From contig NC_085119.1 in NCBI RefSeq assembly GCF_030269925.1, positions 17,085,001 to 17,149,000 on the forward strand: DNA of 64,000 bases, given 5' to 3'. This document shows, in pieces, positions 53,982-62,183 of the stretch (the stretch's first letter is position 1; each line of letters starts with the position of its first letter). A program made the position numbers and the translations under genes. The DNA is from Bombyx mori. Its lineage: Eukaryota; Arthropoda; Insecta; Lepidoptera; Bombycidae. The notes beneath the pieces are model-generated. The model searched no databases. It had not been told where the DNA came from and saw only the letters and a list, made by a program, of their open reading frames with translations.

Positions 53982-54088
53982 TGGCGACGCGTCGCCACAC
54001 CGTACGAGTACACACTACTGCATATAGACTGTATATATATACCATCATATAGCGTGGCGACGCATCGCCACGGCATGCGTCGCCACGC
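53982..54088. repeat. Palindromic GGCGACGC cluster
   Basis: A perfect 16-bp palindrome TGGCGACGCGTCGCCA (53982-53997) is followed by a 14-bp inverted repeat GCGTGGCGACGCAT / ATGCGTCGCCACGC (54052-54065 and 54075-54088, 9-bp spacer). The same GGCGACGC core is used throughout, in AT-rich surroundings. Origin unknown. Confidence 0.65.
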
Positions 54089-54140
54089 CAGAAATCGGTT
54101 TTACGTGCCGCTATAGATGTTTCACATCAAAACAATTGAG

Positions 54141-54248
54141 TCACAGCCCACCTGGTGCTAAGTGGTTACTGGAGCTCATCAACATCTACGACGTAAATGC
54201 GCCACCCACCTTGAGATATCCGTTCTAAGGTCTCAGTATAGTTACATA
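54141..54248 (-). repeat. Bm1 SINE fragment, reverse orientation
   Basis: CACAGCCCACCTGGTGCTAAG to AGGTCTCAGTATAGTTACA. Both ends lost. Confidence 0.8.
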
Positions 54249-54757
54249 CATATTGGTCTATTATACTCCATTCCAACTACAAGTCCCATGAGACAGATGT
54301 TATTATTATGTTATTGTGTGTGTTAATTAATTATATTTAGATTCATTGTGTGTTTTTTAAATAATGTTTACGACCATGAACAAAAAATGATTATTATTTC
54401 AAATTATGCGAAACATGAAGAGTTACGTTCTAAGAAATGTCACAAGGGACTTCGTGACTGGAATAGAGTACTTAAGTAATAAGAAATCATCCGTGCCCCG
54501 ATAGGTAAAATGTCAAAGATCCAATGCAGTCGTGCGTTTTTATTTATACTGTCATTTTAGGTAGACGGCCCAATTGATGGTAAGTGGGTCGCTCATGAAC
54601 GTTAGCAATGGAAGGAGCACAGCCAAGTCGCTGCCTACAACTAATACCTATTGTTTATCGTGAGTACAAAATATCCCAATTAATTATATTCGTAACATAT
54701 CCTGATAGACTTCACGATAAAGTACTTTAATGACAACGTGTAATTAATTCCGGTGCG
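54249..54757. other. Flank of the R1-clade LINE
   Basis: 54545-54640 is a reversed copy of the repeat tail also seen at 19745-19860. Otherwise AT-rich. The exact 5' end of the following LINE was not located. Confidence 0.4.
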
Positions 54758-55741
54758 ATGGTATCAGGAGGCGAGATAGCATTTCGATCGATTTTTACAA
54801 TTTTGAGTTGCCTCGAGAGATATATTCTAGCCCTGCCGCGATCAGCGGCAGTGGTTCTAACTTTACTGCCTGCCGCTGAGGCCAAGGGCATCACATATAA
54901 TGATGTGATGGCCCGGGCGCGTGAAGCAGTCAACCTGGACGAGATTGGGGCGGAGGAGGGCCTCCGCAGCAGGCAGACGGCCAATGGGGCCAAGCTGTTA
55001 GAGTGTCCCGGTGCCGATAGTCCCGGCATCGCGGAGCGTCTGGCGGCGAAGCTCCGTATGGTCTTGCCTGAGGAGGAGGTGCGGGTGCACAGGCCGGTAA
55101 AAATGGCGGAATTAAGAGTGACCGGCCTGGACGACTGCACCACCAGGGATGAGGTGAGAGCGGCCGTCGCTACGCAGGGCAACTGTGCACCGGAGAATGT
55201 AACCGTGGGTGAGCTGCGCCGTGGTTATAACGGGGCCAGCTCAGTGTGGGTGCGTTGCCCGTTGGAGACGGCTGCCTCCCTGGCTGCTCCTCCGCCCGGG
55301 GGACCGTCGGGGAATCCAGGCAGGCTGCGCGTGGGCTGGATAGCGGCCCACGTGCGCCTGCTTGAACCACGCGCCTGGCGATGCCTCCGGTGCTTTAGCA
55401 CCGGACACGGTCTCGCCAGGTGCACTAGCTCGGTTGACCGCAGCGGTCTGTGTTTCCGCTGCGGCCAGCCGGGCCATAAAGCGGCGTCCTGCGCGGCCGC
55501 CCCGCACTGCGCTCTGTGCGCTGCGGCCGGGCGCGGGGCTAACCACCGGGCGGGAGGAAAGGCGTGCCTCCCGTCCGGTGATAACACCGAACGCAACCGG
55601 CACCGGAAGTCAAAGCGCCGGCAGAGGAGAAAGTTGGCCAGAGGAGCACTGGCCAACGCTGTAATCCCCGCTGCGGCACCGGTGCCGGAGGGTGGGGGCA
55701 GCGGTGAAGGGGAGGGAGCGATGGATGTGGTCCTACAGTAA
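54758..55741 (+). CDS. R1-clade ORF1 (Gag-like), N-terminally truncated
   Basis: 327 residues from the first ATG after an in-frame stop at 54731. The first 25-30 residues may be read from flanking or junction DNA. A conserved Gag-like region (about 50-190) is followed by CCHC knuckles: CX2CX4HX4C beginning CLRC near 208, CFRCGQPGHKAASC near 228, and a third beginning CALC, with a basic tail (RHRKSKRRQRRK). The protein should bind the element RNA. It ends in TAATG, overlapping the ORF2 start by one base. Confidence 0.85.
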   Translation: MVSGGEIAFRSIFTILSCLERYILALPRSAAVVLTLLPAAEAKGITYNDVMARAREAVNLDEIGAEEGLRSRQTANGAKLLECPGADSPGIAERLAAKLRMVLPEEEVRVHRPVKMAELRVTGLDDCTTRDEVRAAVATQGNCAPENVTVGELRRGYNGASSVWVRCPLETAASLAAPPPGGPSGNPGRLRVGWIAAHVRLLEPRAWRCLRCFSTGHGLARCTSSVDRSGLCFRCGQPGHKAASCAAAPHCALCAAAGRGANHRAGGKACLPSGDNTERNRHRKSKRRQRRKLARGALANAVIPAAAPVPEGGGSGEGEGAMDVVLQ

Positions 55742-55743
55742 TG
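55739..55743 (+). promoter_or_regulatory. TAATG stop-start junction of ORF1 and ORF2
   Basis: TAA at 55739-55741 ends ORF1 and ATG at 55741-55743 starts ORF2. UAAUG coupling is known from the silkworm R1-clade element SART1, where termination feeds re-initiation. The same use here is inferred. Confidence 0.8.
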
Positions 55744-58700
55744 GACCGCACCTATCGCTTCCTCCAAGGAAACCTGAACCACTCCGCCAGAGCTCAGGAC
55801 ATGCTGTCTCAGAGTATGGCGGAGTGGTCTATAGATGTGGCTGTGGTCGCCGAGCCGTATTTCGTTCCCCCGGCAAATGACTGCTGGTTCGGGGACGATG
55901 GCGGCCTGGCGGCCATAGCCATAAGAAGAGACGCGGCGATCCCCCCCCTGGCGATGGTGACCAGGGGCCAAGGGTTCGTCGCGGTGCAGTTGGAAGGGAC
56001 CGTCGTGATCGGGGCGTACTTCTCTCCGAACAGGCCTACTGTCGAGTTCGGGCATTTCCTGGGCGGGATCGGGGCGATTGCTCGCCGTCTCGCTCCCCGT
56101 CCGGTGATTCTCGCGGGGGATCTCAATGCGAAGTCTGTCGCATGGGGCTCCCCCCGCTCGGACGCTCGTGGTAGGCTACTGGAGAGGTGGGCGAACGCGG
56201 CCGGCCTCTGTTTGTTGAATAGAGGTTCGGTTGCGACCTGCGTGCGGTGGCAGGGCGAGTCTATTGTGGACGTTACGTTCGCGAGCCCAGCCATCGCACG
56301 CCGTATCTGCGACTGGAAGGTTTTGGAGGGGGCGGAGACGCTGTCAGATCACCGATATATTCGGTTTGATCTCTCCGCCCGCTCCGCAGTCGCGGACGTC
56401 CACGGGGACCACCCCCGTAGTGCGTCCCGGTCATTCCCCAAGTGGGCACTGAAGCGCCTGAATAAGGAGCTCCTGATGGAGGCCTCTATGGTGGCGGCGT
56501 GGGCGCCCATGCGTCCACACCCGGTCGAGATCGAGGGTGAGGCAGGGTGGTTCCGGGACACGATGCGTCGCATTTGTGATGCGTCGATGCCCCGGATCGG
56601 CCCTCGACTTCCTAATCGCCAGGCGTACTGGTGGTCGCCCGAAATTGCGCAACTCCGCGTGGAGTGCGTTCGGGCGAGGCGCGAGTGCGCCAGGCATCGC
56701 CGCCGCCGCCTGCCGCGGCGCAACGATCCGATTGCGTTCGCGGCAGCAGAGGCCCGGCTGCGCGGCGCATTCCGCGTCGCGCAGAGGGCATTGCAGCTGG
56801 CCATCAGAAGAGCCAAGAACCAACACATGGAGGGTCTCTTGGAGACGCTGGATGAGGATCCGTGGGGGCGGCCCTATCATATGGTGCGCAATAAAATGCG
56901 CCCATGGGCCCCCCCGATCACGGAGCGTCTCCAGCCTCAGCAGCTGCGGGACATCGTCTCGGTGCTTTTCCCGCAGGAGCGGGAGGGATTTGTCGCTCCC
57001 GCTATGGACGCGCCGCCGGACTACGACGGCGAAGTCCCTGCTGAGGTGCCCCATATAACGGGGGCGGAGCTCCGTGTGGCCGTTCGCAAAATGTGCGCGA
57101 AGGACACTGCACCCGGCCCGGATGGCGTCCATGGCCGGGTTTGGGCCTTGGCTCTTGGTGCCCTAGGGGACCGACTCTTGAGACTTTACAACTCCTGCCT
57201 CGAGTCGGGACGGTTTCCTTCATCGTGGAGGACGGGCAGACTCGTGCTGTTGAGAAAGGAGGGGCGCCCGGCGGATACTGCCGCCGGGTACCGTCCCATC
57301 GTGTTGCTGGATGAGGTGGGCAAGCTGCTGGAACGCATTCTGGCAGCCCGCATCATCCAGCATCTGGTCGGGGTGGGACCCGATCTGTCGGCGGAGCAGT
57401 ATGGCTTCCGAGAGGGCCGCTCAACGGTAGACGCGATCCTTCGCGTGCGGGCCCTCTCGGAGGAGGCCGTCTCCAGGGGTGGGGTGGCTTTGGCGGTGTC
57501 ACTCGATATCGCCAATGCGTTTAACACCCTGCCCTGGTCCGTGATAGGGGGGGCGCTGGAACGACATAGAGTGCCCCCCTACCTTCGCCGGCTGGTGGGT
57601 TCCTACTTAGAGGACAGATCGGTCACGTGTACCGGACACGGTGGGATCCTGCATCGGTTCCCGGTCGTGCGCGGTGTTCCACAGGGGTCGGTGCTCGGCC
57701 CCCTTTTGTGGAATATCGGGTATGACTGGGTGCTGAGAGGTGCCCTCCTCCCGGGCCTGAGCGTAATCTGTTACGCGGACGACACATTGGTCGTGGCCCG
57801 GGGGGGGAGTTTTGCTGAGTCTGCCCGTCTTGCTACGGCTGGGGTGGCGCATGTCGTCGGCAAAATTAGGAGATTGGGCCTCGACGTGGCACTCAGTAAA
57901 TCCGAGGCCATGTGGTTCCATAGGCCCCGGAGAGTGCCACCTGTCGATGCCCATATCGTGGTTGGAGGCGTCCGTATCGGGGTCGGGGTGCAGTTGAAGT
58001 ACCTCGGCCTCATTCTGGACAGTCGTTGGACCTTCCGTGCTCACTTTCAGAACCTGGTCCCTCGTTTGTTGGGGGTGGCCGGCGCGCTAAGCCGGCTTCT
58101 GCCCAACGTCGGGGGGCCTGACCAGGTGACGCGCCGTCTCTATACGGGGGTGGTGCGATCAATGGCCCTATACGGGGCGCCCGTGTGGGGCCAGTCCCTG
58201 GCCGTGGGGGTGGCGAAGCTGCTGCAACGGCCGCAACGCACCATCGCGGTCAGGGTCATCCGTGGTTATCGCACCATCTCCTTTGAGGCGGCGTGTGTAC
58301 TGGCTGGGACGCCGCCTTGGGTTCTGGAAGCGGAGGCGCTCGCCGCTGACTATAAGTGGCGGGCTGAACTTCGTGCCCGGGGCGTGGCGCGTCCCAGCCC
58401 CAGTGTGGTCAGAGCGCGGAGGGCCCAATCTCGGCGGTCCGTGCTGGAGTCATGGTCCAGACGGCTGGCTGATCCTTCGGCTAGTCGTAGGACCGTCGAG
58501 GCGATTCGCCCGGTCCTTGTGGATTGGGTGAATCGTGACAGAGGACGCCTCACTTTCCGGCTCACGCAGGTGCTCACTGGGCATGGTTGTTTCGGTGAGT
58601 TCCTGCACCGGATCACAGCCGAGCCGACGGCAGAGTGCCACCATTGTGGTTGCGACTTGGACACGGCAGAGCATACGCTCGTCGCCTGCCCCGCATGGGA

Positions 58701-58923
58701 GGGGTGGCGCCGTGTCCTCGTCGCAAAAATAGGAACCGACTTGTCGTTGCCGAGTGTTGTGGCATCGATGCTCGGCGGCGACGAGTCGTGGAAGGCGATG
58801 CTCGACTTCTGCGAGTGCACCATCTCGCAGAAGGAGGCGGCGGGGCGCGTGAGAGACGCACAATCCCGCCGCCGTCGAGCGGGGGCCAGGGAGGCGGATC
58901 TCGCCCAAGCCCTGGCCCTCTAA
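55741..58923 (+). CDS. R1-clade ORF2 (endonuclease and reverse transcriptase)
   Basis: 1060 residues, fully open. The AP-type endonuclease (about 1-225) shows FLQGNLNHS, AEPYF, AGDLNAKS and SDHRYIRF. The reverse transcriptase (about 440-760) shows YRPIVLLDEVGKLLE, YGFREGRST, SLDIANAFNTLPW, GVPQGSVLGP, the YADD catalytic motif at about 678-681, and LKYLGLILD. A C-terminal zinc motif CHHC...HTLVAC (about 966-985) is typical of the R1 clade. GC-rich codon use unlike the host exons. No disruption seen. Confidence 0.94.
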   Translation: MDRTYRFLQGNLNHSARAQDMLSQSMAEWSIDVAVVAEPYFVPPANDCWFGDDGGLAAIAIRRDAAIPPLAMVTRGQGFVAVQLEGTVVIGAYFSPNRPTVEFGHFLGGIGAIARRLAPRPVILAGDLNAKSVAWGSPRSDARGRLLERWANAAGLCLLNRGSVATCVRWQGESIVDVTFASPAIARRICDWKVLEGAETLSDHRYIRFDLSARSAVADVHGDHPRSASRSFPKWALKRLNKELLMEASMVAAWAPMRPHPVEIEGEAGWFRDTMRRICDASMPRIGPRLPNRQAYWWSPEIAQLRVECVRARRECARHRRRRLPRRNDPIAFAAAEARLRGAFRVAQRALQLAIRRAKNQHMEGLLETLDEDPWGRPYHMVRNKMRPWAPPITERLQPQQLRDIVSVLFPQEREGFVAPAMDAPPDYDGEVPAEVPHITGAELRVAVRKMCAKDTAPGPDGVHGRVWALALGALGDRLLRLYNSCLESGRFPSSWRTGRLVLLRKEGRPADTAAGYRPIVLLDEVGKLLERILAARIIQHLVGVGPDLSAEQYGFREGRSTVDAILRVRALSEEAVSRGGVALAVSLDIANAFNTLPWSVIGGALERHRVPPYLRRLVGSYLEDRSVTCTGHGGILHRFPVVRGVPQGSVLGPLLWNIGYDWVLRGALLPGLSVICYADDTLVVARGGSFAESARLATAGVAHVVGKIRRLGLDVALSKSEAMWFHRPRRVPPVDAHIVVGGVRIGVGVQLKYLGLILDSRWTFRAHFQNLVPRLLGVAGALSRLLPNVGGPDQVTRRLYTGVVRSMALYGAPVWGQSLAVGVAKLLQRPQRTIAVRVIRGYRTISFEAACVLAGTPPWVLEAEALAADYKWRAELRARGVARPSPSVVRARRAQSRRSVLESWSRRLADPSASRRTVEAIRPVLVDWVNRDRGRLTFRLTQVLTGHGCFGEFLHRITAEPTAECHHCGCDLDTAEHTLVACPAWEGWRRVLVAKIGTDLSLPSVVASMLGGDESWKAMLDFCECTISQKEAAGRVRDAQSRRRRAGAREADLAQALAL

Positions 58924-59532
58924 GTGTTTCGGGTCCCCCTCACATGTCGGTCTGGGGACCGGCGAGGGGGGCCTAAGAAGACGACGTGCAAGCTGCTCTG
59001 CACGCGTTTTACGCAAGAGCATCCGGGTGATGGAAGGCCGGCTATCCTCGACCCACGCTGGTTCTGGCCCAGCGGGGTATTCCGTAGGGTAACCCGCTCT
59101 AACCGGCGCCATCTAGGCGGGCTTCGGACAGTCTGCCGACCGAGAGGGCTGGTGATCGTGGCGCCGACGACCGCCAGTCCGGCGTCCCGAGGGGGAGGGT
59201 GATGGGAGAGATGTGCTCCGCACTAAACGCTTCACTTTCCCCCCTTTGCCTTGTCATGAGTTCTGTCTCATGCGAGGTTTGGACGTTGGTTGTTGAGCGA
59301 CAGGAGGTTTTAGTCAGTTCGACTCTGACATACCCCGCCCAGTATCCCCAGAAAAGGGCGGAAGTCCGGCGATTTCCTCCTGACCAAAAAAAAAAAAAAA
59401 AAACTTATAATACATAATTTCAAATGTAGTTTTGTCTAGAGCTATGTACTTATATTAGAAATGAGCAAGCCATGAGTACCTCTCGGCTCTTCTCAATAAT
59501 GAACACGGATTTGCACTTGTCAAATTTACTGG

Positions 59533-59765
59533 TCCTCTTGTGAGTCCGCGCGGGTAGGTACCACCACCCAGTCTATTTCTGGCATGAACCAGTAATGCGT
59601 TTCGGTCTGAGGGTTGGGGTAGCCGTTGTAACTATACTGAGACCTTAGAACTTATATCTTAAGGTGGGTTGCGCATTTACATTGTAGATGTCTATGGGCT
59701 CCAGTAACCACTTAACACCAGGTGCGCAGTGACCTCGTCCACCGATCTAAGTAAAAAAAAAAAAA
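59533..59765 (+). repeat. Bm1 SINE body
   Basis: GGTCCTCTTGTGAGTCCGCG through to ATCTAAGTAAAAAA. Headless. Confidence 0.85.
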
Positions 59766-60228
59766 GAAAGTGCTTGTAAAGAGCTACTTGAATAGTTTTG
59801 GAAATACTTACCATATCTATTTATTTTTTGTTGTTAAATGTTATTATAAATCGCTACAAGTCTATAACTTGAACTAAATAAAAAGGGGGGCGTGTGCAAG
59901 AGGGCTCTCTATATTGCCGTCATTAAACGAACTCATCTCCCGATACAGAGAATTGATAACTGAACCATTTTACTAAAAGAAAACGTTAGATATCTCAAAC
60001 GAATCTTTTGTGAGACTGAACGTCTGTCTGTACCTAATACGTACGTTTATCAGAGCGTGCTCCGGTGAATCTTATCTGTAATTGAAAATACGAAGCTGTG
60101 ACTTTAGTATAGTTTCGTTTGAAATACAATGTGTGGACTATGCCGACTACGAAAAATTTACAGAACAGGCATACTGTGAATCGAATCCCATTTAATAAAA
60201 TATTTAATCAATGCGAAACAAATATATA
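59766..60228. other. Unique sequence
   Basis: Nothing recognised. Confidence 0.4.
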
Positions 60229-60465
60229 CTGGTGGTAGGACCTCTTGTGAGTCCGCGCGGGTAGGTACCACTACCCTGCCTATTTCAGCCGTGAAGCAGT
60301 AATGCGTTTCGGTTTGAGGGGTGGGGGCAGCCGTTGTAACTTTACTGAGACCTTAGAACTTATATCTCAAGGTGGGTGGCGCATTTACGTTGTAGATGTA
60401 AGCTCCAGTAACCACTTAACACCAGGTGGGCTGTGAGCTCGTCCACCCATCTAAGCAATAAATAA
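60229..60465 (+). repeat. Bm1 SINE body
   Basis: ACTGGTGGTAGGACCTCTTG to AAGCAATAAATAAAA. Headless, with little divergence. Confidence 0.88.
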
Positions 60466-60671
60466 AAAATATAATTTCAAAAGCATCAAAGGACGTTGTA
60501 ACTATGGGATAACAGTTGCTCAAGTCGTTTTATAATTAACATGATAGCTCAATGGCGAAAGCTTCTTATACATTCAAAGATAATATAACCGACGAAAGCG
60601 TATGAGTTCTCAAGAGACGTGAGTTTTAAATCTCATTACAAAATCTTAATGAACACATTTATACAATAATA

Positions 60672-61072
60672 CTAGCTGACCCGGCAAACATTGTTTTGCC
60701 ATATGTAAGATTTCTAGGGAATTTCTAGTGTAGAAAAAAAAACTAACTTATTGTAAGTGTGTAAGGATGTGGTAAATGAGTGAAAGAGGTTTGTAGTGCT
60801 GTGAACGATGAGGGAATATATAATAAAAATAACAAAACCTCATTCAACCACATAATACCTCATTATAACAAAAAAAAAACTACAAATAAAAAAAAAATAT
60901 GTTAGGGGTGGACAACCCTAATCACTTAGGGGTATGAAAAATAGGTAGTAGCCGATTCTCAGGCTTACTGAATATGCATAAAAAATTTCATGAGAATCGG
61001 TCAAGCGGTTTCGGAGGAGTATGGGAACGAACATTGTGATAAGAGAATTTTATATATTAGATAAATAGGCCT
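60672..61072 (-). repeat. Helitron-like repeat, family C
   Basis: CTAGCTGACCCGGCAAACATTG at one end and TTTTATATATTAGATA at the other. The body differs from family A, although the CTAG ends are alike. Confidence 0.5.
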
Positions 61073-61112
61073 TAACCAGTAAGCTTTCTTAAAAATAGTT
61101 ATAGCCTGATCT

Positions 61113-61345
61113 ACCTATTGATGGTAGGGCATTTTGTGAGCTCTCTTATGTCCTTATTTCAGTCGTAGTGCAATAATAGGTTTCAGTTTAAAGGGTCGGA
61201 CAGCCCTTATACTGTGACACTGACAGACTTAGAGCTCATGTCTCAAGGTGGCTTGCGTCGTTCACATTGTTGATGTCTATAAGCTTTGATAACCACTTAA
61301 CATCGTGTGAGCCGTGAGGTCGTCCACCAATCTAAGCAGAAACAG
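61113..61345 (+). repeat. Bm1 SINE, strongly diverged
   Basis: The order of Bm1 body blocks is kept (TGGTAGGGCATTTTGTGAG, GTCTCAAGGTGG, CATCTATAAGC-like, CGTCCACCAATCTAAGCAG), with many changes. Confidence 0.65.
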
Positions 61346-61478
61346 CAGCGATTGCTTTGCGTATTCACTTAAGAGCTTAAGTCTCACGTGGCAGAAAAAA
61401 TATTGACTGAAGATTTTTTCCAAGAATAATATTGACCACTTACTCAGACTCAAGTACCTATCATACTCTCTGTTGATA

Positions 61479-61605
61479 GGTTTTTTTTTTTACTGGTTAG
61501 ATGGGAGCCCTAAGCCCACCTGGTGTTAAGTAGTTACCGTTGACCACAGACATCTACAATGTAAACGCCGCTACACACCTTGAGAAATGAGTTCCAAGGT
61601 ACCAC
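61479..61605 (-). repeat. Bm1 SINE fragment, diverged
   Basis: Poly-T then ACTGGTTAGATGGGAGCCC and CCCACCTGGTGTTAAGTAG. 3' half only. Confidence 0.7.
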
Positions 61606-61844
61606 AACCACCTCCCACTGCTTCCACTTTTATCTTGAGAAATTGTGGAAGCTATTGGTGAATAGTATTATAGCCAAGAATAAACCGTGAATATAGGAAC
61701 CGTACCCCAAATTTAGAAAACCAGTCAAAACATACCACGCGATACGTGTACATCAAATGTCTATCTAGGGCAAGAATTCTCAAATGAGACATAATGAGCA
61801 TTAAGCAAATACTTACAAAATATTTGTATAACAATTATAATAAT

Positions 61845-61938
61845 ACTAGCTGACCCGGCAGACTTCGTAGTGCCTCAATCGATAAACAAAAGACCTAAAC
61901 TTTTGTATAAAATAAACTTAAAACAAACAAAAGGAATC
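61845..61938 (-). repeat. Helitron-like repeat, family A, interrupted
   Basis: CTAGCTGACCCGGCAGACTTCG to AACAAAAGGAATCC, where the poly-T of the next LINE begins. The remainder should lie beyond the window. Confidence 0.6.
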
Positions 61939-62137
61939 CTTTTTTTTTTTTTTTTATGATTGAGTGATTACTGGTGGCCCGAAGGCCTTTCCAGTTTCAC
62001 CAGAACAGGTGGGCGAGCAAAGGCTCAGCCAGGAGGGGTGGGGTTTGCTAACAGCTGCCCGAGCGCCTCCGAAGGAGACCTAACAACTCAAGAGCAATTG
62101 CTTCGCGAATGAATCTACTACCGGATCGGAATCGCGA

Positions 62138-62171
62138 CCCGCTGAGAAGATCCGGCGAGAAACTCAGCGGG
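62138..62171 (-). other. LINE 3' UTR stem-loop
   Basis: CCCGCTGAG pairs with CTCAGCGGG across a 16-nt loop, equivalent to the CCCACTGAG/CTCAGTGGG stem at 31261-31294. One base pair differs on both sides. Confidence 0.7.
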
Positions 62172-62183
62172 CTGATGCATGGG

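Larger units (their letters stand above)
54758..59403 (+). mobile_element. R1-clade LINE, 5'-truncated in ORF1
   Basis: A GC-rich element of about 4.6 kb with an incomplete ORF1, a complete ORF2, a 3' UTR (58924-59385) and poly-A (59386-59403). The endonuclease/RT type and the C-terminal zinc motif of ORF2 fit the R1 clade. ORF1 is only 327 residues and its first part has no conserved features, so the 5' end probably lies near 54760-54840. No target duplication was found. It is not in ribosomal DNA or TTAGG telomere repeats, unlike R1, TRAS and SART. Confidence 0.85.

Noticed and set aside
55170..59112. Many long open frames, mainly antisense, across the R1-clade LINE
   Set aside because: High G+C makes stop codons rare in every frame. 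No domain is visible except in ORF1 and ORF2.
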